DNA of 64,000 nt. It comes from Phycomyces blakesleeanus NRRL 1555(-). Lineage: Eukaryota; Mucoromycota; Mucoromycetes; Mucorales; Phycomycetaceae. The notes under the pieces were generated by a model. That model was not told where the DNA came from and did no database searches. It saw nothing but the letters and a program-made list of their open reading frames with translations. The position numbers and the translations under genes were made by a program. Position 1 is the stretch's first letter. Each line of letters begins with the position of its first letter. Below are positions 1-12,604 of this stretch, piece by piece. The DNA is taken from NCBI RefSeq assembly GCF_001638985.1, contig NW_017265175.1, forward strand, positions 5,870-69,869, written 5' to 3'.

Positions 1-609
1 ATGAAAATTAATTTTTATTAATTCTGTATTTGCTCTTTACATATTTTGATACTTTTATATTATACTACTCAATTTTCTTTATATAGCAAAAAAAATTAAA
101 AAATTATTACTTAGTAAGAATTTGAACTTTCATTAGAAGAGATATATTTAATTATTGTCGGAACGGCTTTTTGATAGTTTAAGGTTAAATGTTTTTCCAT
201 GCCAAGCTTTTACATAGTTGCTATTTATATAATCTATCTTCCCACACTAAAAATGCCAAGACTTCTCATGCTAATTATATTGAAACTAACCAAAAAAGGA
301 AATTTTTCCGGAAAAAAGCTATTCTTTAGCATTTTTTCCCACGAATTCAGCTATATTGTTTATGTAGATCATTTATGCAAGATTATGCATGATTATGCAC
401 GTTATATAACAAGTATAGCCAAAAGTTGCCAATTTTTTTCAGTAATGCATTTGTATTATTTATGTTACGCAAATATGCATAATGAAATATGTTACACAAA
501 CTTTCTTCTGTTATATTTTTTATATGTGTTTCTATACAACTATACAAGATTATGCAAGATTATGCAAGATTATGCAAGATTACATAAGCTGATAACAGCT
601 GATCTGATA
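1..609. other. AT-rich leader with short direct repeats
   Basis: No convincing gene. An open frame at 199-618 is compositionally simple and resembles no family I know. The stretch holds relatives of a decamer, CAAGATTATG, dispersed near 375-400 and then in tandem at about 545-584 (three full copies and a partial fourth), immediately before the 31 bp satellite begins. Confidence 0.5.
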
Positions 610-3500
610 TATATATAAGTGAATATTAGTTAATATCATACATATATAAACCAATAATTGTCAATCTAATATATATATAAGCCAATTATTGCCAATCTTA
701 TATATATATAAGCCAATCATTGCCAATCTTATATATATATAAGCCAATCATTGCCAATCTTATATATATATAAGCCAATGATTGTCGATCTAATATATAT
801 ATTAGTAGATGATTGCCGATCTCATACATATATAAGAAGATGACAACCAATTTCATATATATACAAGCTAATGATTATCAATCTGGTATATATATAAGTC
901 AATGATCGCCAATCTGATATATATATAAGTCAATAATCATTAATCTGATATATATATAAGTTACTGATTGCTAATCTCATATATATATATAAGTAGATGA
1001 TTGTCAATCTTATATATATATAAGCTAATGATTGCCAATCTAATATATATATAAGTAGATGATCACCGATCTAATATATATATAAATAGATGATTGCCGA
1101 TCTCATACATATATAAGTAGATGACAACCAATTTCATATATATACAAGCTAATGATTATCAATCTGGTATATATATAAGTCAATGATCGCCAATCTGATA
1201 TATATATAAGTCAATGATCATTAATCTGATATATATATAAGTTACTGATTGCTAATCTCATATATATATATAAGTAGATGATTGCCAATCTTATATATAT
1301 ATAAGCTAATGATTGCCAATCTAATATATATATAAGTAGATGATCGCCAATCTCATACATATATAAGTAGATGATCGCCAATCTCATACATATATAAGTA
1401 GATGACAACCAATTTTATATATATACAAGCTAATAATTATCAATCTGGCATATATATAAGTCAATGATTATCAATCTGGCATATATATAAGTCAATGATT
1501 GCCGATTTGATATATATATAAGTCAATGATTGCCAATCTGATATATATATAAGTCAATGATCATTAATCTGGTATATATATAAGTCAATGATTGCTGATC
1601 TCATATATATATAAGCAGATGATAGCCAATCTGGTATATATATAAGCTAATAATTGCTAATCTCATATATATATAAGCAGATGATCACCGATCTGATATA
1701 TATATAAGTCAATAGTCACTGATCTGGTATATATATAAGCCAATAATTGCTGATTTCATATATATATAAGCAGATGATCACTGATCTCATATATATATAA
1801 GTCAATGATTATCAATCTGGCATATATATAAGTCAATGGTTTCCAATCTGGTATATATATAAGTAGATGATCACTGGTCTCGTATATATATAAGTCAATG
1901 ATTATCAATCTGGCATATATATAAGTCAATGGTTTCCAATCTGGTATATATATAAGTAGATGATCACTGGTCTCGTATATATATAAGTCAATGATCATCA
2001 ATCTGATATATATATAAGTCAATGGTCGCCGATCTAGTATATATATAAGTCAATGATCCCTGATCTCATATATATATAAGTAGATAATTGCCAATCTGGT
2101 ATATATATAAGTCAATAATTGCTGATTTCATATATATATATATATAAGTCAATGATCATCAATCTGGTATATATATAAGTCAATAGTTAATGATCTCATA
2201 TATATATATAAGTAGATGATTGCTGATCTGGTATATATATAAGTAGATGATTGCCAATCTCATACATATATAAGCAGATGATCGCCGATCTCATACATAT
2301 ATAAGCAGGTGATTGTAAATCTGATATATATATATAAGCTGATGATAATCAATCTGATATATATATATAAGCTGATGATAATCAATCTGATATATATATA
2401 TATAAGCTGATGATAGTCAATCTGATATATATATAATCTAATTACAGTTAAGCTCATATATATACAAGTAGATAACAGTCAATTTTATATATGTATAAGT
2501 AGATAACAGTCAATCTGATATATATATAAGTTGTTAACCACCAATCAGATATATATATAAGCTAATGATAGTTGATCTGATATATATATATAAGCTGTTG
2601 ATAGTTGATCTGATATATATATAAGCTGTTGACCGCCAATTGAGTATATATATAAGCTGATAACAGGTGATCCACACTATATATAAACATATGATACTCA
2701 ATCTGGCATATATAAGCTGTTAACTACTAATCTGGTATATATAAGTTATTAACAGTCAATCTTATATGTATATAAGCTATTGACAATCTATGTCATATAT
2801 ATATAAGTAGATCACAGCTAATCTGATATATATATAAGTAGATCACAGCTAATCTGATATATATATAAGCTGATGATAGTTAATCTGGTATATATATAAG
2901 CTGATGACAGAAAATATACACTATATATAAACATATGATATCCAATCTGATATATATGTAAGTGGATCACAGTTAATCTGATATATATATAAGCTGATGA
3001 TAGTCGATCTGATATATATATAAGCTGTTGTCTGCTAATTGGGTATATATATAAGCTGATGACAGGTAATCTGTACTATATATAAACATAGGATATCCAA
3101 TCTGATATACATATAAGTGGATCACAGTCAATCTGATATATATATAAGCTGATCATAGTCGATCTTGTATATATATAAGCTGATGATAGTCAATTTGGTA
3201 TATATATAAGCTGTTGACTGCCAATTGGGTATATATATATAAGCTGTTGACTGCCAATTGGATATATATATATAAGCTGTTGTCTGCCAATTGGATATAT
3301 ATATAAGTTGATGACAGGTGATTTGCACTATATATAAACATATGATATCCAGTCTGATATATATATAAGTGGATCACAGCCAATCTGATATATATATAAG
3401 CTGAATACTATCAATCTAGTATATATATAAATAAATGATATCTGATCTGATATATATATAAATCAATAACAGTTAATCTGTATTATATATATATATTTAT
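610..3500. repeat. 31 bp AT-rich satellite array (about 90 copies)
   Basis: Tandem units of about 31 bp, built as a TATATATATA core followed by AAGTCAATGAT-like and CCAATCTG-like segments. Spacing measured between successive AAG marks (896, 927, 958) is 31 bp. Units vary in the non-TATA half. Higher-order repeats are visible: the segment with GACAACCAATTT recurs at about 842, 1122 and 1403 (period ~280 bp, nine units), and a ~93 bp (three-unit) block is duplicated around 1830-2010. From about 2640 the units become more diverged and include an ACTATATATAAACATA variant. Open frames on the minus strand (Tyr/Ile-rich) are by-products of the TATA core and are not genes. It could be centromeric, pericentric or subtelomeric; the sequence alone does not say which. 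Confidence 0.95.
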
Positions 3501-3826
3501 CACATCCAATTTACAACTTATATAAGTTAATAAAATGTAATATACAATCAATATTAGCCAATAACATTTGATTTATTACTAATATTAGCCTATAACATCT
3601 TATCTATCTCTGATATTAGTCAATACCATTGGATCTATCACATTATATTTATTCACACTTGCCAATATCCAAGTCATATCCAATCATCTCGTCAAATATA
3701 AGTTACATACTCTAATCATATTTAATCTTTAATTTTATATATATTTACAACTCTTTTATAATCTTTATATATATATGTTTAATGACAATGGAGATATTTT
3801 AATTGTAACAAAAATCGTTTAGTAGT
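3501..3826. other. Diverged satellite edge, no gene
   Basis: AT-rich sequence grading out of the satellite, with decayed unit fragments such as AATATTAGCCAATAACAT at about 3550-3625. No coding or RNA gene is visible. Confidence 0.5.
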
Positions 3827-3898
3827 TGCTGCGTAGCTCAAGTGTTGTCGCGTTGTGTTTTGTTTCTGAGCACCCCTGTTCGACCCTTCGCGGTAGCA
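3827..3898 (+). other. tRNA-like sequence (pseudo-tRNA or SINE head)
   Basis: A 72 nt segment has an A-box-like TAGCTCAAGT and a B-box-like GTTCGACCC at tRNA spacing. The ends TGCTGCG and GGTAGCA pair at six of seven positions. The D, anticodon and T stems do not pair properly, so I do not call a functional tRNA. A T-rich stretch follows. It sits 34 bp upstream of one copy of the 307-309 bp dispersed repeat. It could be a dead tRNA gene or the pol III head of a SINE. Confidence 0.35.
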
Positions 3899-3932
3899 TT
3901 CTTTTATTTCGATTTTTTTGCGTCATTTTATT

Positions 3933-4239
3933 GTTCCCGATCTGGGTTGGTCTTCCTTTTACTATAGTAAAGTCAAAAGGGCAAACCAACTGGGGATCAA
4001 GGAGTATATGTTAAATCAAAGATAGGATAAAAGATACATTTTATGGATATGAATGGAATTGTCATATATAGTTTTCTAAACTAATACTGCATATTATCTG
4101 CATTAGCTATTATATTATATTTAAATAAAAGGAAAGTCATTATACTTTGGTTAATGCTCAGGAAGATATTACTGCGCATAAAGAGTTATTGTGGTTAATT
4201 ATTTTCAGATTGTACGGATTTATCAAAATAATATCTGAC
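3933..4239 (-). mobile_element. Dispersed ~307 bp repeat, copy 1 (solo-LTR-like)
   Basis: This segment matches the reverse complement of 39541-39849 along its whole length with scattered substitutions. For example, GTTCCCGATCTGGG, GGGGATCAAGGAGTATA and CTCAGGAAGATATTACTGCG are shared. It therefore lies in the opposite orientation to copy 2. Read in copy-2 orientation it carries a TATATAAG-like box and an AATAAA-like signal, as expected of an LTR. No clear target-site duplication was found here. It begins 34 bp after the tRNA-like sequence. Confidence 0.75.
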
Positions 4240-7200
4240 TGTTTTTTTTTATAATAAAACAACAGTATAATACTACTGTTATGAGTTTTCTTCTTTTAAT
4301 AATTTGTTTATTAAATTAAAGAGGTGTAAAGGAAAAGTCTGTTTACATATTAAGGGAAGCTTTGTGATTGCTTGTTATAATAAGACTATTATAAAAGTTA
4401 AAATCTCAAGAAATGAAATATAAATAGAGATATTATAGTTCTAGAGTATATTTTTTATTATAGTATAGCAAACGAAAAAATTAATATAAAATAAACTATT
4501 TAGCTGAAGTATAAAATCAACATTTAGTTTTTTTTTTTTAATTTTTTATTATTATTATTTTTGTTTTTTTTTTATATTTTTGTTTTTATATTTTTTTCTT
4601 ATTTTTTATTATTATTTTTTTATTATTTTTTTTTTATTATTTTTTTATTATTTTTATTATTTTGTTTTTTATTTATTTATATTTTATTTTAATGCTTTTA
4701 TTATATTTATAATAAATTAGCATTTCAAAAAAATTGTGAATAAACATATTAATTTTTTTTAGATTAATTCTATTTTTTTTTAATATATATATATATATAT
4801 GATATTCGGCTAGGGCGGAAATATTTGATTTATTTTAATTTTTACCCACCTGCGCACTATACCAAATCCCGGCGGCCATCTAATCGTAGCATGATTCAAT
4901 CTCCGAAAAAATTCTAAAGACCGACAATGCGCCTCTAATGCCACTTTTCAGTTACTCTTCGTCATTAGCTATCGATAGAGCCAAAAAACATACAAATACA
5001 ATCAGTAGAAGTCGAGAAAAGTAGAATTATATGAATTTTATTTTTTGAATAAATATTGATTTCTCAAAAAAAATAAAAAAAATAATAATATTATAAATGC
5101 CGACTGAAACCGATATTTTTTATTTATTTATTTATTTTTTGGTATCTTGCGTGCCCTTTAACCGAGGCGACAGATTGTTCAAATAATCTCAATTACAAGA
5201 GGTATATATATATATATTTGATATTCTTTATATTTTTTGTGGAGAGGTTGAAAAGTTGTAAAAAAATATTTTCAATGCAGTCATTGGTGCAATGATTCCA
5301 GTTGAGGAATGAGGACGGGGGGTTGTTTTTTCAAGCAGAATAAACAAAAATAATACTCTTATTTATTTATTTATTTATTTATTTATTTTATTTTTCTTCT
5401 GTGTGCATCTCTTTCAATAACCATACATATTCACATTAACTTGCCATGAAAGTTACAATTGAAATTACTACAATCATACACATGCGCACATGTACGCACA
5501 CACGTATTTTACCAAGAACATCTCTAAAAATATATTATATTTGTTAAAAGCGCAAGCTTTCACCAAGACCACGAGCAAGTTTTGATATGTATCAACTAGA
5601 AAACAATTACTCGCATTCTCTTTGTATGATAAAGCCACATTATTATGATTTTTTATTTTATATATTTTTTAGGCTCCCTGTAGTATATATCGGCAAAAAT
5701 AGGAATAATCGATATATATATATTTGAAACGGTGAATAATAAGAAGAGTAGGCGTATGCAGTGATGGTAACTAATTTTCGTTTGTCGGTATATACCTTGA
5801 TCGAAAAATATACTTTTACTGTAAAGGTTTAATACTCATGAGAAAAAGATGGTAAGAATAGCGTGTGTACTTATGGCTATTGTAGAAAGCATATGTACAA
5901 AAGAAAAGCTTCCATTTCATGTTAAATCGAGTAATGATAAAGGTGCGTTACATACCAGAAACGAAAGCCAATTTATTGGTGGGGCAAGTTTTTGTTTACA
6001 AATAAAGGGCTTTTATCCATTATATACGCTTGGGATAATTCACGGTGATTACAATGGTTCAAAAAATAAGACACAATATTCTTAACTAATATGAATTTTT
6101 ATTGTGAAAAGAGTTTATTTTGAGTGATAATAGTATCCGTGATGGCACAATAAGTTAAACCTGTTTTGTAAAGAACTTAAGAATAAGTAGTTTCACCACA
6201 GAAAGTCAATCGGTTTTTTTTAAAAAGGAAGAGAACCAGAAAATCATAAAATTACAAGGAAGTAAAGTATAAGATTTTTCCACCCCTGGGAAAATATGTA
6301 TGAACAGGCAGTACGCATCGCAAGAGAGGTAGACGATTGGCTTATTCCCCGTATGACATAGCTCAATAAATAAATAAATAATATTTAAATTTTGAGCCAC
6401 AACAATTAAACGATGTTTTTCCCCATTTTGATTCTTTGTGTAGATAGAATTTGGAACGATTACAAAACAGTAATAAAAATAAATAAGTTATACAACAATG
6501 GTAATGTATTTTAAGAGGTTAAAACCATCGACCACATGGAGGTCAAAGTGAGACTCCAATAACTCCCAAATATTTTCTCATTCACGTTTATTGTCAATCA
6601 AATTACCTTGGCCTCATCCCGCACACCAAAGGTATCAACCATTTTTTATTCTCCTTATTGTTATTCTATACTTCATCTGTATCCTTCATCACGCGTTTTT
6701 TCACCCTGGACAAGAGTCGATGTATTTTGCTTGATGTTAAAAAATCATCTGTTTCTATAGGTGTTTCTATGTGTTCTCTAATCCTTTTTTAGGAATCAGA
6801 GATCTATTGCACTGAATTTAAAAAGAAAGAAAGAAAGAAAGAATGACAAAGAAATTGGATTGTCTAAAATTGCACCCAACTCAAATTAATTCTTGGTACA
6901 GTTGGCGTTTGTGTGCGTGGATAAACAATATAAAAGAAAGGAATAACTAATTGCCTTTCAATATTAGCAAAATCGTTGCTATTATGGTGGACGATGAGGA
7001 CTGTAATGGTATATGAGTTTTGGTTAGGTGCAACTGTACTAATATTATTTTGTTTTTTTCGGCAGTTGCTTTGTGTTGGCAGTTTAATTATTTTCATGAA
7101 AAATGATAAAATGGTAAGAAATATAAAAACCTATAAGTCCAGTGTTATTTGATTATGTACTGGATCCGATTGTTTTGCGTGAGTGCGGGTGTGTGCGCAG

Positions 7201-8639
7201 AATGGTATCCTTTGATGTACCATATTCATTTATTTACGACCAAAACCGATAATTTCTTATGTATACCCATCCGCCAACTAGTCGAAAAGTTTAGTAGCAG
7301 TACTCCTAATGATTTGCACCAGTGCTTATTTCCATGTCATGTAAGACACATTAGTATAAAAATACGCCTTTCTTTTTCTTTTTCTTTTTCTTCAGCAGCC
7401 ACTTGAATGTAAAGTATATCGACCAACTCGGGTGCATCGAAAACTGTAAAATAAATATGAAACTTTTCTTGCTAATTGCCTTGTAAATATTTTCGCAATT
7501 ACATTTACCGTTCTCTACAAGAGCCTATTTGAAAACAAAGATAATATTTCTTGCTTTAATTAGAACTGTGGAGGCTCAATTAGCATGAAAACAATATTCG
7601 ACTGTATAAGTATAATTTCTTGAAGACGTCGAGTATATCTGACTCTGGGTATCACATACAAGTACTCTGTTTTTTTCTTCTTTAAAATTAAATACAATAG
7701 AAGCTGTTAATAAAATAAGTTAATATAAAGAGTACATAATGATAGAAAAAAACAAATAAGTATTTCTATACTGTCAAATATATACACGGTTATGTCGAGT
7801 ACTATCGTGGTTACTATTTGATTTTTTGAATTCAAGACATTAGAGTTACAAAGTACTTGTGGCGTCCATTATAATATCTTGGGTTGGTAATATAAAACGA
7901 AACACACTGGTATCGAGAGCTATATCATTACGAGAGAGTAAAATGCGTACTTAGTGATGTACTTTGGCGTACTTTCCCTGCCTACTTTAAACTCGTGTTT
8001 TGATAATGATTATCGTGTATTTCCGTACTGTGGTAATTAATATTATATATATACATATATATATACCAACGCCTTTTTTGTTAAATATCGAAATTGAAAG
8101 GGTTGCTCTAACAAAAAGATCAGATGATTGACTGTCGAGACTTGACCGAAACTTACAAACAATTAGTGTGCTAGATGTACAATTAATAATGATATTTATA
8201 ATATTATAATCAATCTTACTCACGGGTATTTTAATCAAGATTATTACACCCAAAAGTATTTTACTCAAAAATATTAAAGGCACCCAACAAGTGTTTTACT
8301 TTTATATTGAACATTATTTGAATAGTAGTTAAAGCATTGCTGCCACGAATCGTCACGCATCGATAGCTAGTTAAACCCTTATTGTCATTATATTAAAAGA
8401 GATATATAGAATTCAATGTGTAATTCTTACTAATAGAGACTGTAAGCTTAGTAGAGTTAATTACATTGATAATAGACTGATATATCTCAATAACCAAGAC
8501 CAAAAAAAATCGTATAAAACATATTTTTTTTATTTTTATTATTGTAGATAAAGGTACTTCTTCTATTATATTTCCTGAAACCGCCACACATAGTATACTT
8601 TTTTTTGCGAGAAGACAAACCTTTTCAATTCAAAGAAGA
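4240..8639. other. Gene-poor AT-rich region
   Basis: No gene recognised over about 4.4 kb. Contents: a strongly strand-asymmetric T-rich tract at about 4525-4720 (long runs of T broken by single A or G), ATTT/TTTA tetranucleotide runs near 5360-5390, a GAAA run near 6825-6842, a CTTTTT run near 7370-7390 and several TA runs. Short open frames (for example 5849-6085 +, 7149-7406 + and 7987-8283 -) show no family resemblance and no convincing splice context, so they are left out. Confidence 0.5.
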
Positions 8640-11325
8640 GTATGATACTGAGACACTACTATCGCCATTTGACAATAACTATCCGGATTAAAGTGAGGAG
8701 TCCAACGATGAGAATGAAGCTGACATTGTTGGTGTCATAGTATTTAAAGATACGATGGATTCAGGTATGCATCTATTGAACAAAGAAATATACATAAATC
8801 ATATTACAGATAATAATGATACTTATCATAACACTTGCCTTTTTGTAATCCTATGTTTGAAAATGGATGACATTCATCAAGTCACTCAACTAATAGCTCT
8901 ATTTGGTGTTATATTTCAAGCGTTTTGCTTGGCTCAAGCAAGGAGGATCTACAACACTGAAATTATTCCAATACTTTCTTGTTGCCTATGAGAAGGATAC
9001 TGATCCATATGTCACCGTTGATGTATCGAAAATAATGTCTGGATTCGATCTTATGACAAAACCGTCTTCAAGTACACCATCTGTATCAAACGTGATGTCA
9101 TATACTTACCAGGGTATCATCAATCCAACTGTTCCTCCGAGAAGCACATTCCGCTCCATCTATCTATGCCAGTAATTCCCTGTATGCCAGACCAGCAATT
9201 GAGAAGCCAGTCCCTCTCATGGTATTTCCTTACAGCTTACTGAGAAAATATCTCGTCACAACATTTCCACAAAGTCAAGTCAGATGAGTAAATCGTGCAC
9301 TAGGGGTCAAGCAAAACAATAGAAAGTACGATGACGGACGTATACGATGATGCAATTTAGACTGATATGCTCGGTGAAGCCGACGGGACCTTTGTAAATC
9401 ATGCCAATTCTCTCATGTTGACATTGAATGTATATTGGTTTAAGCTGTTTGAAGGACGGATTTATACAGGCGGTGCTTTGTACTTACTTATCAGCAATTT
9501 CCCCAAGGAAGGCCAAATGAGACCAGAAAATATTATCCTCGTTGATGTCATGCCTGGTCCAAAGGAAGTAGAGGACGACTAGATGGACGTATTTCTGGAA
9601 ACATTTGTTGATGGGATGGTAGACTGTTATGGTGGTATAGCTGTGAGGACTACCAAGTTCCCTAATGGTACTACTGTCTATACTGCTATCATGTATGTCG
9701 CTTCCGAGATATCTGCTGCTAGAAATACTGCCGGATTCACAGAACATGGCATGTAAACACATATGGCTGTCATAAATTCAAATGATATATCCCCGTGATT
9801 ACTGCATCAAGTAAGATCAATTACGTTTGGCGTGTCAATGAAAACTGGGAATCACGGACAGAAGAGATGATTTCCATATATGACAATATATGGTTTTGCA
9901 CAGAATCAGATGTAGAAAGAGAAAATTTGGAGAAGCAGAACGGCATGCAGTTTTCAGAGTTGCATCGCTTACATGATTGTTGATCTCACGCACAATATAT
10001 TTCTTGTGATAGCGAACCGTATGGCCAGTGTTTGAAATGCCTTTGTATTTTTCCGCTGCTGTTATTGCTCGTATACAACGCTTTGCTGATGATATTCCTC
10101 TTCCTCCTGAATATACCGTCTTATTCGAAAAAGTCACGCCTTAGTTCCTATATATGAAGGCAGGTGAGTGGCGATCGTTGTGTCTGGTGCATTTTCTGGT
10201 GGAGTTGAAGGAGTTTTTTTCCCAAAAGTGATTACAATAACTAGACCAATCTTGCCAAGACATGCCGAAAGTTGAAAGGTCCATTGAACAAGTACTTACA
10301 TATAGACTACGCAGGCCAGCCCCTTGGTAAATTTGGGGAATAATGTCAGAGTATTTACGAAAAAAAGGAGTAGCACACCAAATATGCATTTGTGTGAATT
10401 GATGCTTGACTTTGGTCTGGTCTTTAAATTTTGGATGTATAACCTTAAGATACACAAGTATAAGTTAAAAAAAAACATTAAGACAAACTACCGTAATGGT
10501 CTAGAGGTGACAGTAATGAGCGTTTTTCCGGAGAATGCGTTCACTGACACTTTTCTTCCTGTGTATTCCATTAATCTTCTGCTGCGTATAATAATATTTT
10601 CCTAAGGCGTCGCGCAAGTGCTATCTGAATCTCATCTACCGTGTCTTCAGTGTATTGATAATGATTATCCTCCTGCATTGCCATTCGACCTCCCGATGTT
10701 CCAGCAAGTCGTCAACAGCCTATGGTACAATGTAATCGGAACTAAGACGTCGCCACCAACTACCATGCCATTGAAGTTACAAAATTTGAATACGATGAAG
10801 TATGATTACTCTTAATGGCTATTCAAATTCTATGTCAAGGCTTACCAGAATACTTTTCTTTCTGGGGCGTGGGGAGTATTTCACTTGGTGAGAATGTGCT
10901 GGTAAACATTTGCATTCAGAAGATGAAGAATATTTCGTTGCTTGGCCAGGAGTTTTTTAGTGAGCAGAAGAAATATCGCAGCTCAATTGTGCGGGTTATG
11001 TTTTTTTTTGTAGGATAGTTGACGACATCTCTAAATTCCCTGGTCAGATTGAGTACATATTTACTTGTCATCAAGATTGGTAGAATCAAAAGTGTCAACG
11101 TTTGGTTTTTTAAAAAGATTTGCGACATGCCATTCTGTCAGAATTAAGCCGTTAGTTGGGTAAGGTCTGAATTTGTGGGTGAGTGGGTTTATTAAGAAGA
11201 GTATTGCGTGCATCATCCCGGTGCATCGTCTGCATTCGTATTTCGCGTTGACTACGCACAACATCCAGGGTGGGATCCAAAAGCGCCTAGTCATCCCACT
11301 GCCTAGAAAAGTAGTCACGAAAAAA
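8640..11325 (+). pseudogene. Decayed Tnp2/Plavaka-type transposase, copy A (C-terminal two thirds)
   Basis: Degenerate plus-strand coding sequence in several frames. Recognisable blocks in order: around 9366-9580 'MLGEADGTFVNHANS' and then 'RPENIILVDVMPGPKEVEDD', the hallmark PENIILVG-x-x-PGPKEP block of the Tnp2-like transposase domain of fungal CACTA/Plavaka elements; 9584-9755, 'VRTTKFPNGTTVYTAI' and 'ARNTAGFTEHG'; 9840-10015, 'SELHRLHDCDLTHNIFL', corresponding to the SELHxLxYFD...HNLFLG block; 10735-10815, 'TSPPTTMPLKLQNLNTMKY'; 11215-11320, 'IPVHRLHSYFAL' and 'RLVIPLPRKV', which resembles the conserved C-terminus. Many stops and frame shifts show it is dead. Family placement rests on motif recognition from memory. 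Confidence 0.7.
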
Positions 11326-11876
11326 AATAGAATGATTTATATTACTAATATAAATAATTATAGTAAGAGTTTTTTTGACTGCGAAAGGGTTTGCCTTTAT
11401 TTATCTCTCTATTTTTCTTTTGTTTTAGCATTACTTCTTTATCAAATATTTAAAATTATATTGAATTCTATTATCAACGAATAGTAAAAACCGTTATTTA
11501 TTTTTATTGTTTTTATCAAAAGTATGAAAGACAAAATACCTGTATATTTAATACCCAATGCCCACCATTTTCTTAGCTTTTATCAAAATAAACTTACAGA
11601 GAGCGATATTACAATTTCCAACGAAAAAAAACCGTGGATAAAACAATCAAGGTTGTATAATTAAATAATTGTTTTGTATATATATATATTTCATTAATCG
11701 GCTGTAAAATAAAGTAAAATAAAATAAAATAACTATTTATTTATTACTTCCCATCTCGACATTACTACCGCATCATCTTTTATCGATTCAACCCACATCT
11801 TTCGAAACAATGAATAAAAATCAATAAAATACTATATACTCTGTACTTTTTTTATTATGCCGTGTGCTATTCTATG
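11326..11876. other. Spacer, no gene seen
   Basis: AT-rich spacer between the transposase relic and the small minus-strand gene. It contains AAAAT/AATAAA repeats around 11705-11735 and no recognisable coding or RNA feature. Confidence 0.5.
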
Positions 11877-12512
11877 CAACAACACGCACCTTTCTCTCCT
11901 TCAAAAGTTCGACGTTTCTTGGAATAGCTGGACACTTGGAAAAGCTAATGACCTTTATTCTTTTTGATCATTTCTCCGTCCTTTTAACTTGCTAAAGTAT
12001 TCTTTGATCTGTGTTATAATATCAACAATTAGGAATTCTAAATAAAAAAATGACACTCCTTTGTAAAAAAAAATGTTAAAATTATTTAAACAAAAACCGT
12101 GGATTATACTTACTCTTATCTTTCTTGTTCGACAACGAGAAAACCGATTACGCCCAGCTAACTTTTCCGACATAGATTTTGCCCTGTGAATTTTATACGA
12201 AATATGTCTACGAGCTTTCTCTTCCACGACTGAAGACAAAACATACTCTACTTCAGGCTGCATATGGATGTAGCTCTGCACCATGCTAGCAATTGGACGG
12301 TTAGATATCGAGAAGGTACCCTCATCAATATTCAATGGCGTAGCTGTCATAACTGCTTGTGTTTGAGAACGGATCACACTGAAAAAAAGGGTGGAAATTA
12401 CAATGCGCACAGTTGTTTGATAACAATTGTAAATGTGGGATAGTTTTCCATGTTCACAAGTTGAAAACACAGCTTTACTGTATTCTATTGGCTCGGATAT
12501 AACAAGCAACAA
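11877..12512 (-). CDS. Hypothetical spliced protein, unknown function
   Basis: I do not recognise a family. The best-supported exon runs from a TTTTTTTCAG acceptor near 12380 down to a GTAAGT donor near 12107. It encodes peptides including 'TPLNIDEGTFSISNRPIAS' and a basic stretch 'RAKSMSEKLAGRNRFSR'. Joining that donor to a TTAG acceptor near 11945 keeps the frame and adds a basic, Cys-ending tail (…'YSKKRRTFEGEKGACCCIE' stop at 11877-11879). The upstream exon is uncertain; the open frame extends to a Met at 12512. It lies between two transposase relics and could itself be element-derived. Codon-like composition and consistent splice phase are the only evidence. Confidence 0.4.
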
Positions 12513-12604
12513 AAGTTATTCTATTTATTATTATAAAGACTTTGTGAATAAAGTACATGTAGCACCTGTTTCCTTTTTCTCAATTTTTTTTAACAAAAAA
12601 CACA

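Noticed and set aside
1211..3383. Several minus-strand open frames rich in Tyr, Ile and Leu within the satellite
   Set aside because: They are the translation of the TATATATATA core of the 31 bp units, occur in overlapping frames and have no start, splice or composition support.
3827..3898. Functional tRNA gene
   Set aside because: A- and B-box motifs and acceptor ends are present, but D, anticodon and T stems do not pair, so only a tRNA-like sequence is claimed.
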